Origin: Cyanobium sp. WAJ14-Wanaka
GTDB lineage: Bacteria > Cyanobacteriota > Cyanobacteriia > PCC-6307 > Cyanobiaceae
Direction of reading: 5' to 3'
DNA: 64,000 nucleotides
Assembly: GCF_024345375.1 (NCBI RefSeq)
Contig: NZ_JAGQAZ010000001.1
Coordinates: 124,001 to 188,000 of the forward strand
Under the pieces are notes generated by a model. It was not told the origin of the DNA, searched no databases, and saw only the letters and a program-made list of their open reading frames with translations. Both the position numbers and the translations under genes were made by a program. The stretch's first letter is position 1. Every line of letters begins with the position of its first letter. This document shows positions 1 to 7,996 of this stretch, piece after piece.

Positions 1-833
1 CCGCCTGCTGGCTGCTGGCGGTGCTGTTGTTTTTCACCTTGGCGGCGACCAAGCTCCCCAGCTACTGGATCCCTGCCACGCCTGCGGCCGGCCTGTTGGT
101 GGCCCTCACCGCCCCCAAAGCCAGGCGTTGGGCCTGGGGGGCGACCGTGGCCCTGGCTGGGGTGTTTTGCCTGGCCTGGGCTGCCGCACCGAGCTGGCTT
201 CCCCTAATCCACGAACCGGAAATGCCAGCCCTGGCCCAGGAGCTGCTGGCGGCTGGATGGTTGCCCTGGGCCTCTGGGCTCTATGGCCTGGCTGTTGGGT
301 TGGCTTTGCTGGGCCTCCGCCGCGATGGCGCCATCGCCCTGCTGGGTCTGCAGCTCCCCCTGGTGGCCTTTGTGCCCCTGGCGCTTATGCCTGCCTGGCA
401 GGTGGGGGATCAGCTGCGGGGTCTGCCCGTGCGCCAAATGGCCCAACAGGTGCTGCGTCAGCGCGGGCCCCAGGAACCCCTGGCGATGGTTGGGATCATG
501 AAGCCCTCGCTCCACTACTACGGGCGCCAGGTGGTGCTCTACGAGGGGGCCGAGCCGGTGGGCTTGATAAACCTGGCCGACCGCTTGGCCAGGGAGGGGC
601 GCCAGGGGCTGCGGCCCAGCGCTGCCACGACTGGCTCAACGGTGCTGCTGGTGATTGACCAGGGCACCGCCGCCCTGTTGCCATGGCGGGCCGTTCCCCA
701 CCAGCAATTGGCCAGCCAGGGCCTCTATCGGCTCTGGCGGATCCAACGGACCGATCTCCAGGGCCAGGCCGAGCTGCTGCTCCAGGGCGGCCAACGCCCC
801 GATTGGGACCTGCCCAGGCCTGAGCGCTACTAG
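1..833 (+). CDS. Membrane glycosyltransferase, ArnT/PMT-like (C-terminal part)
   Basis: The reading frame is already open at the window edge (in frame from base 3), so this is the 3' part of a longer gene; the GTG at 21 is internal. The visible protein starts with a hydrophobic stretch containing TKLPSYWIPATPA, a motif typical of the GT39/ArnT membrane glycosyltransferases that use polyprenyl-phosphate sugars. Three or four further hydrophobic segments follow, then a soluble tail of about 150 residues. It probably transfers a sugar to an envelope lipid or glycan; substrate unknown. Its stop overlaps the stop of the convergent DUF721 gene. Confidence 0.7.
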   Translation, partial: ACWLLAVLLFFTLAATKLPSYWIPATPAAGLLVALTAPKARRWAWGATVALAGVFCLAWAAAPSWLPLIHEPEMPALAQELLAAGWLPWASGLYGLAVGLALLGLRRDGAIALLGLQLPLVAFVPLALMPAWQVGDQLRGLPVRQMAQQVLRQRGPQEPLAMVGIMKPSLHYYGRQVVLYEGAEPVGLINLADRLAREGRQGLRPSAATTGSTVLLVIDQGTAALLPWRAVPHQQLASQGLYRLWRIQRTDLQGQAELLLQGGQRPDWDLPRPERY

Positions 834-1387
834 GTCAAATCAGCCATGCCTGGCAGGTCAGCTGTTTCCTGGAGGTGAGAGCGGCGGCAAAAACTGCAGT
901 GGCCCCAGAGGGCCATTTCGCCCGCCGGTGCCGGGCTGCCGCATTGCGGGCAGCTGCCCATCCCATGCACGTCCACCCGGCTGGGGTGCTGGGCCCATAC
1001 CTGGGCTTCCTCCTCGCCCCCTGGGGTGCCTGGCCCCTGGCTGTGGTGTTGCTCAAAGCGCAGGTCCCGCACCGAAAAGCCCTTAGCCCGCAGGGACCCC
1101 AGCAGCTGGTGGCGGTTGTATTGGAGGGCCTGGAGCCAGGGCCCTGGGCCCGCCCCCACGGTGAGGAGGCCCCCCTGGAGCCTTAGGGGCCGGCAGTGGG
1201 GAGCCAGTTGGGGGCCAGCAATCGCGGGCCAGGCTTTCCAAAGGGCACCGAGGTGGTCGGCCTGTTGCCAGCGTTTTTGCAGGCTTTCCAGGCAGTTGGC
1301 CAGGCCACTGGCGGGCGCCCTGGGCGGTGCCATTAGGTAGGAGAGATTGCCCACCTGGCGGGTTTGTTCGCGGGGCGCCTTGGCCAT
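830..1387 (-). CDS. DUF721/DciA-like protein with C-terminal zinc ribbon
   Basis: A 185-residue protein. Residues about 25-110 match the DUF721 pattern: a helix ending in LWKAWPAIAGPQLAPHCRP, then a hydrophobic strand (GGLLTVGAGPGPWLQALQ) and a helix. This is the fold of DciA, the replicative-helicase loading factor of many bacteria. A C-terminal tail of about 75 residues ends in CPQCG and CSFC pairs, which should bind one zinc; that part is not in standard DciA. By inference it acts in replication initiation or binds nucleic acid. It is divergent from vipp1 (67-base gap) and convergent with the upstream glycosyltransferase, overlapping it by 4 bases. Confidence 0.7.
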   Translation of the reverse strand: MAKAPREQTRQVGNLSYLMAPPRAPASGLANCLESLQKRWQQADHLGALWKAWPAIAGPQLAPHCRPLRLQGGLLTVGAGPGPWLQALQYNRHQLLGSLRAKGFSVRDLRFEQHHSQGPGTPGGEEEAQVWAQHPSRVDVHGMGSCPQCGSPAPAGEMALWGHCSFCRRSHLQETADLPGMADLT

Positions 1388-1454
1388 TTCTGGAGGCTAG
1401 GCCCGTTTTGGTTAGCCTCATGGTCTGCAATCACCTTTTGGCGCAGTTGCATCC

Positions 1455-2234
1455 ATGGGTTTTTTTGAACGTCTGAGCCGGCTGATCCGCTCGAATGCCA
1501 ATGCGGTCCTGGGGGCCGCTGAGGATCCCTCCAAAATCCTCGACCAGTCGGTGGCCGACATGCAGGCCGACCTGGTGAAGTTGCGCCAGGCGGTGGCGAC
1601 GGCAATTGCCAGCCAAAAGCGCATTGGCAACCAGGCTGAACAGGCCCAGGAACAGAGCCAGACCTGGTATGCCAGGGCGGAGTTGGCCCTCCAAAAAGGG
1701 GAGGAGGACCTCGCCCGCGAAGCGTTGGCCCGTCGCAAGACCTGCCAGGACACAGCCCTGGCCCTAACCGGCCAGCTCAACAGCCAGGCCGGCCAGGTTG
1801 AGAGCCTGAAGAAAAGCCTGCTCGCCCTTGAGGGCAAGATCTCCGAGGCCAAGACCAAAAAAGACATGCTCAAGGCCCGGGCCCAGGCGGCCCAGGCCCA
1901 GGTGCAACTCCAGAGCGCCGTGGGCCAGTTGGGTACCACCGGCGCCATGGCGGCCTTTGAGCGCATGGAGGAAAAGGTGGAGATGCTGGAGGCCAGCAGT
2001 GCCGCCGCCGGCGAACTGGCCGGGGCCGACCTCGAAAGCCAATTTGCGGCCCTGGAGGGGGCACCCGAAGTGGATTCGGAACTGGCGGCCATGAAGCAGC
2101 GCCTCTCCGGCGGCAGCCACCAGGTGTCCTTGCCCGCCGCTTCTGCCCCCTTGGCGGATGGGGTTCAAAAGGTCAAGGTCAGCGAGGTGGACATGGAGCT
2201 CGAGGCCCTCAAGCGCTCGATCAGCGAGAACTGA
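1455..2234 (+). CDS. vipp1: Vipp1/IM30, PspA-family membrane-remodelling protein
   Basis: 259 residues, almost wholly charged coiled coil, starting MGFFERLSRLIRSNANAVL with the amphipathic N-terminal helix of the PspA/IM30 family. The seven-helix core covers residues 1 to about 215. An extra acidic/lysine tail (about 215-259, ending ALKRSISEN) distinguishes Vipp1 from PspA. Vipp1 forms ESCRT-III-like rods and rings on the inner face of the plasma and thylakoid membranes and is needed for thylakoid upkeep. It is the first gene of a plus-strand run with a thioredoxin 33 bases downstream. No second PspA is in the window. Confidence 0.9.
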   Translation: MGFFERLSRLIRSNANAVLGAAEDPSKILDQSVADMQADLVKLRQAVATAIASQKRIGNQAEQAQEQSQTWYARAELALQKGEEDLAREALARRKTCQDTALALTGQLNSQAGQVESLKKSLLALEGKISEAKTKKDMLKARAQAAQAQVQLQSAVGQLGTTGAMAAFERMEEKVEMLEASSAAAGELAGADLESQFAALEGAPEVDSELAAMKQRLSGGSHQVSLPAASAPLADGVQKVKVSEVDMELEALKRSISEN

Positions 2235-2267
2235 TCCATACAATCGACTGAGCAAAGACCTAATCCC

Positions 2268-2588
2268 GTGGCCGTAGCCGAGTTCAACGATGCCAACTTC
2301 CAAGCCGAGGTGCTCGATGCCTCCGGCACGGTGCTGGTTGACGTGTGGGCCACCTGGTGTGGCCCCTGCCGCTTGATGGCGCCATTGATGGACTGGGCCG
2401 CCAAGGAGTACGACGGTCGCTTGAAGGTCGGCAAACTCGAGGCCGATGGCAATCCCACCTCAAGAGATGGCCAAAAAATCCAGGGCCTGCCCACCCTGAT
2501 CCTGTTCAAGGAAGGCGTCGAGGTGGCGCGCCATGAAGGGGCGATGGCCAAGCCCCAGCTAGGGGCTTTCCTGGATGCCCATATCTGA
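2268..2588 (+). CDS. Thioredoxin-like protein
   Basis: 106 residues from a GTG start. It has the classical active site WCGPC (residues 30-34) after a VLVDVWAT strand, and the cis-proline loop LPT about 45 residues later, so it should be a working dithiol oxidoreductase. It differs clearly from the trxA near 61.6 kb: the loop after the active site is shorter and more charged. It overlaps the following aminotransferase by 14 bases, so the two are probably translated together. The target is unknown; its place after vipp1 suggests a membrane or redox role, which is inference. Confidence 0.85.
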   Translation: MAVAEFNDANFQAEVLDASGTVLVDVWATWCGPCRLMAPLMDWAAKEYDGRLKVGKLEADGNPTSRDGQKIQGLPTLILFKEGVEVARHEGAMAKPQLGAFLDAHI

Positions 2589-3780
2589 TCGGCTTTCCCG
2601 GCTAGGCAGCGGAGTTTTCGCAAGAAACGACCAGGGCAAGCTTCGCTATCGGCAGCGGTTTGCTGGCGCAGCGGGTGAATGCTCGATGGCGCCCCTGTTG
2701 GATCTCTCCCTGGGATCGACGGATTTACAGCCCCCAGCCGCTGCCATCGCGGCCATGGAGGCATCCCTAGCCCAACCCAGCAGTGCGGCCTACTGCATGC
2801 ATGGCGGCACCCTGCCGTTTAGGCAGGCGGTGGCGGCCTGGGCTGGCCGCCGTTTTGGGGTGATTGTGAATCCCCAAACGGAGGTGTTGCTCTTGGTGGG
2901 TTCCCAGGAGGGCACGGCCCACCTGCCCCTGGCGGTGCTCAACCCCGGTGATCGGGCCCTGTTGCTCGATCCCTACTACCCATCCCACATGGGGGGCTTG
3001 CATTTGGCCTCCGCCGAACCCGTGCTCTTGCCCCTAGAGGCGAGCGCCGGCTGGCGGCCGAATTTTGAGGCGCTCAGCCCCAGCCAGTGGGATGACATTT
3101 CCTTGATGGTGCTGGGATTCCCCCACAACCCCACCGCCACCACCGGTGACCAGGCCTGGTTAGATGCCGCCGTGGCCAAGGCCCTCAACCATTCGATCGT
3201 GCTGGCCCACGACAACCCCTATGTCGACCTGGCCCTAGATGGCGAGGCCCCGGCCCTGTTGCGCAATCCCCATTGGCGTGAATGCGGCATTGAGTTTTTC
3301 TCTTTTTCTAAGAGTTGGTGCCTGGGGGGCTATCGCCTGGCCTTTGCGATCGGGGCGGAATGGCTGATCACGGCCCTGCGCCAACTGAAGGGGGTGGTCG
3401 ATTTCAACCAATCCCTGGCCCTCCAGGCCGGGGCGATTGCTGCCCTGGAGCAGGCTTCTGAGTGGCCCGAGCAGTTGAAAGCCACCTATCGGGAGCGGCG
3501 CGACCGCATGGCCCAGGCCCTGGAAAGCCATGGCTGGCCTGTGCGGCTGCCATCGATGGCCCTCTACCTGTGGCTGGAGTTGCCTCCCCAGGCCACGCGC
3601 CTGGGCTGGAGTTCGGAGGAATTTTGCGCGGCCCTGCTTGAGGCCACTGGAGTGGCAATTACCCCAGGCAATGGCTTTGGCCCGGGCGGTGAGGGTTGGG
3701 TGAGGGTTGCCCTCGTCCATCCGGTGGAGGAGTTGGAGGCCGCGGCTGGCCGCATTGGCAGTTGGTTGGCGAGGCTTTGA
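2575..3780 (+). CDS. PLP-dependent class I/II aminotransferase
   Basis: 401 residues with the fold-type I aminotransferase layout: GSQEGTAHL loop binding the cofactor phosphate (about 109-117), NPTATT (185-190), the pyridine-ring aspartate and tyrosine in AHDNPY (D213, Y216), and the Schiff-base lysine in SFSKSWCLGGYR (K246). A carboxylate-binding arginine lies near the C terminus (EGWVRVAL). It resembles the LL-diaminopimelate/aspartate aminotransferase branch, but the amino donor cannot be read from sequence. The ATG start lies inside the thioredoxin gene; the stop TGA overlaps the TTG start of birA. Confidence 0.85.
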   Translation: MPISDRLSRLGSGVFARNDQGKLRYRQRFAGAAGECSMAPLLDLSLGSTDLQPPAAAIAAMEASLAQPSSAAYCMHGGTLPFRQAVAAWAGRRFGVIVNPQTEVLLLVGSQEGTAHLPLAVLNPGDRALLLDPYYPSHMGGLHLASAEPVLLPLEASAGWRPNFEALSPSQWDDISLMVLGFPHNPTATTGDQAWLDAAVAKALNHSIVLAHDNPYVDLALDGEAPALLRNPHWRECGIEFFSFSKSWCLGGYRLAFAIGAEWLITALRQLKGVVDFNQSLALQAGAIAALEQASEWPEQLKATYRERRDRMAQALESHGWPVRLPSMALYLWLELPPQATRLGWSSEEFCAALLEATGVAITPGNGFGPGGEGWVRVALVHPVEELEAAAGRIGSWLARL

Positions 3781-4577
3781 GCCCCCAGGGTTGGCAAATA
3801 AGGCGCCTGGCTGTCTGCGCCAGCACCGAGCGGGAGCTGGCCCGCTGGCTGGCCCAGAGGGATGGGGCAGGCCTGGCCTTGGATTTGCCCCTGGCCCCAG
3901 CCTCAGGTTTGAAGGGATTGGCGGTGGTTTCCCGCAGGCAGCGCCACGGCCAGGGCCAGCAGGGCCGCCTTTGGCATTCACCCCCCGGTGGGCTTTGGTT
4001 GAGTGCGGCAGTGCCCTGGCCTGAGGCGAGTGCCAGTGCATCGGGCCTGGCGCTGGCCGTGGCCGTGAGCCTGGCCGAACCCCTGCTGGAGCTGGGGGTG
4101 GCCGTGCAGCTGAAGTGGCCCAACGACCTCCTGGTGGCTGGGTGCAAGTTGGCGGGGATCCTGCCCCGCCTGCGCTGGCGCGGGTCCCAGCTGCGCTGGG
4201 CCCAGGTGGGGGTGGGCATCAATGGGGTGAACAGGGTGCCGCCGGGGGCGATTTCCCTGGCCCAGGCCCTCGGTGCCCGTCGAGTGCACCCCAAGGCCTG
4301 CCCCGGGCGACTGCTGGCACCTGTGCTGGAGGCGATTGCCCGGGCCCCTGGCCTCTGCCTCAGCCCCGAACTGCTGCTGGACCGGGCTGAAGCCCTGCTG
4401 CTCCGCCCCAGTGGCGGGCTGTGGCATGGGGGCAACCTCTGGCAGGTGGTGGGATTGGAGAGCTCGGGAGGGCTAATCCTGGAGCGCTCTGGCATTCGCA
4501 CGACCCTGCAACAGCGCTTTGCCCAAGAACTGCCGGCCCAAGGAGAACCCTCGGCTGCCAGGCGGGCCGATTTTTAG
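3777..4577 (+). CDS. birA: Biotin--[acetyl-CoA-carboxylase] ligase
   Basis: Biotin protein ligase activates biotin as biotinyl-AMP and attaches it to the biotin carrier protein of acetyl-CoA carboxylase. The biotin-binding core KWPNDLLVAGCKLAGIL is intact, preceded by the WHSPPGGLW stretch of the adenylate loop. The usual GRGRxGR motif is degenerate here (RRQRHGQGQQGR). There is no N-terminal helix-turn-helix, so it is a class I ligase without repressor function. I place the start at TTG 3777, in a TTGA overlap with the aminotransferase stop; no ATG or GTG is suitably placed. This gives 266 residues, normal for the class. Confidence 0.85.
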   Translation: MSPQGWQIRRLAVCASTERELARWLAQRDGAGLALDLPLAPASGLKGLAVVSRRQRHGQGQQGRLWHSPPGGLWLSAAVPWPEASASASGLALAVAVSLAEPLLELGVAVQLKWPNDLLVAGCKLAGILPRLRWRGSQLRWAQVGVGINGVNRVPPGAISLAQALGARRVHPKACPGRLLAPVLEAIARAPGLCLSPELLLDRAEALLLRPSGGLWHGGNLWQVVGLESSGGLILERSGIRTTLQQRFAQELPAQGEPSAARRADF

Positions 4578-4586
4578 AGTGCGGCG

Positions 4587-5639
4587 ATGAATGGGAACCG
4601 TCAGCTGCGTTGGCCCACCGCCCTGGCGGCGCTGATCTGGTCCGTGCCCCTGCTGGGTGCCGGCTGGGCCTGGTCGCAGGCCCTTGAACCTGCCCAGATG
4701 CCACCGGCTTCCCTGCCTGAACCCTTGAGGCCTGCCCCGGGCGAGCTGCGCAGCCAACCCCCAGCCCGTTTTGATAGTTCCCTGGATGCCCTGGTGCGGG
4801 ATGGGGTGGTGACGCCGGCTGAGCGGTCCTTGATTCGCAGTGGCCAGGGCATGGCCCCCTTCAACGTGCCGGCCCATCAGCAGGCCTGCCGCAGTGGCGC
4901 CCTTTCCGCCCAGGAGTGCCGCACCGGCCTGGTGCTGCGCTGGGGTGTGCGCTCCGGTAGGCCCGGCATGGGCGCCGATGGCACCGAGCGCTTGGGGGCA
5001 GATGGCAGGCCCCTTTCGCCCCTGACCGTTCCGGTGTCGGCCCTGCTTTCCGGGGAGGGGGGCACCTTTCGTTTGGCCGATGTTTTTGGGGTCACCCCTC
5101 GCCCGGCACCGATTGGCGGCAATGGCAACCGGCGCCTGCTGTTCCCCCTGGTGGGATCGGCCGCGACCACCAGTGGCTTTGGTTGGCGGCTCCATCCCCT
5201 GTTGGGCAATTGGCTGATGCATGCCGGCCGCGACCTGGCGGCCCCTGAGGGAACGCCGGTGGTGGCCGCCCTGGCGGGGCGGGTGCTGAGCAGTGGCCTG
5301 GCGGGTGGCTATGGCCTGGCCGTTGAGCTGGAGCACGGCAGCCCCCGCCGCCGCACCCTCTATGGCCACCTCAGTGAGCTCTATGTGAAAGCCGGAGACC
5401 GGGTGCGCCAGGGCGAGGTGATTGGCCGGGTGGGCAGCACGGGTTTGAGCACGGGGCCCCACCTGCACTTTGAGCTGCGCTTGCCGGGCGATGGAGGCTG
5501 GGTTGCTGTCGATCCCGGTGATTTGGATCCCGGTCAGGCCGGAGCGGGCAGTGATGCCATCGCCCTGTTGATGGGGCAGCTGGTTCAGAGCCTGCAGCGG
5601 ACCCGCTCAGCCGGCGGCAATGCGGCCATCGCGAAATAG
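4587..5639 (+). CDS. Secreted M23 family metallopeptidase
   Basis: 350 residues. An N-terminal hydrophobic segment (about 10-30) forms a signal peptide or anchor. A low-complexity proline-rich linker follows, then a LasA/LytM peptidase domain from about 185 to 305. The zinc ligands are H212 and D216 in MHAGRDLAAPEG, and the catalytic HxH is H292/H294 in GPHLHFEL. With all ligands present it should be an active peptidoglycan endopeptidase in the periplasm, acting in wall turnover or division. It starts 9 bases after birA and its 3' end overlaps the convergent ABC ATPase gene by 33 bases. Confidence 0.88.
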   Translation: MNGNRQLRWPTALAALIWSVPLLGAGWAWSQALEPAQMPPASLPEPLRPAPGELRSQPPARFDSSLDALVRDGVVTPAERSLIRSGQGMAPFNVPAHQQACRSGALSAQECRTGLVLRWGVRSGRPGMGADGTERLGADGRPLSPLTVPVSALLSGEGGTFRLADVFGVTPRPAPIGGNGNRRLLFPLVGSAATTSGFGWRLHPLLGNWLMHAGRDLAAPEGTPVVAALAGRVLSSGLAGGYGLAVELEHGSPRRRTLYGHLSELYVKAGDRVRQGEVIGRVGSTGLSTGPHLHFELRLPGDGGWVAVDPGDLDPGQAGAGSDAIALLMGQLVQSLQRTRSAGGNAAIAK

Positions 5640-6299
5640 CACCACCTTTTGGGCCCGCTCTGCCACCTCGTCTTCATGGGTGACGATCACCACGGTCATG
5701 CCGCCCGCATGGAGCTCGCCAAATAGGTCGAGCACCTCGGCGGTGGTGGTGGAATCCAGGGCGCCGGTGGGTTCGTCGGCCAGCAGTAGGGATGGGTTGT
5801 TGATGATCGCTCGGGCCACCGCCACCCGTTGCTGTTGGCCGCCAGAAAGTTGGTTGGGCTTGTTATCGAGCCGGTGCCCCAGGCCCACCCGCTCGAGGGC
5901 CTGCTTTGCCCTTTCGCGCCGCTCCTGGTTGGGCACACCCGCATAGACCATCGGCAAAATCACATTCTCGATGGCACTTAGCTGGGCCAAAAGATGAAAT
6001 TGTTGGAATACAAAACCCAATTCCCGGTTGCGCAGATCGGCCAATTGATCGTCGTTTAATTGCTCAATCGGGGTGCCACTCAACCGGTAACTGCCTCTGG
6101 TGGGGCGATCGAGGCAGCCCAGGATGTTCATGGCCGTGCTCTTGCCCGAGCCAGAGGCACCCATCACGGCCAGGTAGTCGCCCCTGTTGACCATCAGGCT
6201 GAGTCCGTTAAGGGCCCTTACCTCAGTGTCCCCACTGCCGTAGACCTTGCAAACATCATTTAGTTCGGCCACCGGCAGGGCCTGGGAATTGTCAGCCAA
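5607..6299 (-). CDS. ABC exporter ATPase, DevA/MacB/LolD type
   Basis: 230 residues with Walker [10 protein letters not shown] (47-55), Q-loop (FVFQQFHLL), signature LSGGQQQ (151-157), Walker B LLLADEP (171-177) and switch histidine H208. The family powers lipoprotein release (LolD), macrolide/peptide export (MacB) or, in cyanobacteria, glycolipid export (DevBCA). No permease is adjacent. The upstream gene on this strand is ndhB, overlapped by 8 bases, so it may be cotranscribed with it. A MacA/DevB-type adaptor occurs far away at 42.9-44.1 kb and could be a partner; that is inference. Confidence 0.85.
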   Translation of the reverse strand: MADNSQALPVAELNDVCKVYGSGDTEVRALNGLSLMVNRGDYLAVMGASGSGKSTAMNILGCLDRPTRGSYRLSGTPIEQLNDDQLADLRNRELGFVFQQFHLLAQLSAIENVILPMVYAGVPNQERRERAKQALERVGLGHRLDNKPNQLSGGQQQRVAVARAIINNPSLLLADEPTGALDSTTTAEVLDLFGELHAGGMTVVIVTHEDEVAERAQKVVLFRDGRIAAG

Positions 6300-7911
6300 G
6301 GGCTAGGGAAGCTTCGCTGGCGCTGGCGATGGCCTGCTGCAGGATCGGGGTGCCGGTGACGGCATCACTGGCCCAGGTGAATAGGGGGTTGGAAAGAATT
6401 CCGCCAACGGCGGTAACAATCACGCAGCCCACCAGGGCGGTGCGCAGGGCCGGTAGGCCGGCCACCGACCAGCTGATTTGGGGATAGGCCTTGACCACGT
6501 CGGAAGCTTCCTGGGGCTCTTTCACCACCATCATCTTGATTACGGATATGTAGTAGTAGATCGAAACCACCGAGGTGATCAGGCCCACCACCACCAATAG
6601 GTATTGGTGGTCTGCCCAGCCGGCAAAGAAGAGATAAATCTTGCCGAAAAAGCCCAGCATCGGCGGAATGCCCCCCAGGGAAAGCAGGCAAAGACTCAGC
6701 CCCAGGGTGATCAGGGGATCCTTTTGATAGAGCCCTGCGTAATCGGCAATCCGATCACTGCCCGTGCGCAGGGAGAACAGGATGATGCAGGCGAAGGCCC
6801 CCAGGTTCATAAATAGGTAGACGGCCATGTAGAGCACCATCGCCGCGAAGCCGTCGGCAGTGCCACAGACCAGGCCAATCATCACGAAGCCGGCTTGACC
6901 AATCGAGCTGTAGGCCAGCATCCGCTTCATCGAGGTTTGGGCCAGGGCGACCACGTTCCCCAGCACCATGCTGAGGATCGCGAGCACGGTGAAAAGCAGC
7001 TTCCACTGGGCTTCAAAAGGTTCAAAGCAGCCCACCAGGATGCGCAGGGCCAAGGCAAAGCCTGCAGCTTTAGAGCCCACCGAGAGGAATGCCACCACTG
7101 GGGTTGGTGAACCCTCGTAGACATCGGGCGTCCACTGGTGGAAGGGCACGGCGGCGATCTTGAAGGCCACGGTGGCCAGCACAAAGACCAGGGCCAGGGC
7201 GCTCACCGGTGAAGCACTGGTTTGCAGGGCTAGACCCACGGCCTCCAGGCTGGTTTCACCGCCGGTAAGGCCGTAGAGAAGCGAAGCTCCGTAGAGAAAG
7301 ACGGCGGCGGCTGCCGAGCCCACCAATAGGTATTTAAGGGCTGCCTCGGAGCTGCGGGCATCCCGCTTCATGTAGCCCGAGAGCAGGTAGCTGGAAACCG
7401 AAAGGGTTTCTAGGGAGACAAAAATGCTCACCAGGTCGGTGGCGCCACAGAGGAACATCCCCCCGAGGGTGGCTGCCAACAAAATCGCGGCGTATTCCCC
7501 CACCGGTGAGCCGCTGCGCTCCACATAGCGCCAGCTCATCAACAGGGAGATCAAGGTGGAGGCGGCCACCACGGCGCGGAAGGCAATGGCCAGGTTGTCG
7601 GCCAGAAATGTGCCCACGAAGGATGGGCTTAGGGAGCTGTTCCACTGCAGGGCCAGCAGCACCAGGGCCGAGCCCAGGCCGGCGTAACAAAGGGGTGGCA
7701 CCCAGCGGGTGGCTGCTTTTTCACCGGCCAGGTCCACCAATAGGCAGGCCAGCAGGGCTATCAATACGGCCGCTTCCGGCGCTATGGCGGAGGCGTTGAG
7801 CTGGAGATCGACGCCAATCGTGCCCGCTCCACTGCCGATTGCTTCGGCCACGGACGAGAGGGAGCCGAGCAGAACTGTCACAGCGACTGGGTTAACCAAG
7901 GTCTGATGCAT
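6292..7911 (-). CDS. ndhB: NAD(P)H-quinone oxidoreductase subunit 2 (NDH-1)
   Basis: 539 residues with about 14 hydrophobic helices and proton-pumping-subunit landmarks such as [20 protein letters not shown] and [14 protein letters not shown]. It is a membrane subunit of the cyanobacterial NDH-1 complex, which moves electrons from ferredoxin to plastoquinone and supports cyclic flow, respiration and CO2 uptake. Length fits the family. Start is ATG at 7911. It is divergent from topA with 85 bases between, which must hold both promoters. The ABC ATPase gene follows with an 8-base overlap. Confidence 0.95.
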   Translation of the reverse strand: MHQTLVNPVAVTVLLGSLSSVAEAIGSGAGTIGVDLQLNASAIAPEAAVLIALLACLLVDLAGEKAATRWVPPLCYAGLGSALVLLALQWNSSLSPSFVGTFLADNLAIAFRAVVAASTLISLLMSWRYVERSGSPVGEYAAILLAATLGGMFLCGATDLVSIFVSLETLSVSSYLLSGYMKRDARSSEAALKYLLVGSAAAAVFLYGASLLYGLTGGETSLEAVGLALQTSASPVSALALVFVLATVAFKIAAVPFHQWTPDVYEGSPTPVVAFLSVGSKAAGFALALRILVGCFEPFEAQWKLLFTVLAILSMVLGNVVALAQTSMKRMLAYSSIGQAGFVMIGLVCGTADGFAAMVLYMAVYLFMNLGAFACIILFSLRTGSDRIADYAGLYQKDPLITLGLSLCLLSLGGIPPMLGFFGKIYLFFAGWADHQYLLVVVGLITSVVSIYYYISVIKMMVVKEPQEASDVVKAYPQISWSVAGLPALRTALVGCVIVTAVGGILSNPLFTWASDAVTGTPILQQAIASASEASLALG

Positions 7912-7996
7912 CGGACTGTAGCGGCGCTGGCCACCATGTCTGGCAGGCGAACGGTCCCAGGATGCGATAAAGAGGGGAGCGGTTGTAAGCCTGTCT

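Noticed and set aside
3659-4501. Minus-strand frame opposite birA
   Set aside because: Composition rich in Arg/Pro/Ser with no motif, while the plus strand carries a clear biotin ligase.
4473-5468. Minus-strand frame of 331 codons opposite the M23 peptidase
   Set aside because: No domain; the plus strand has all M23 catalytic residues.
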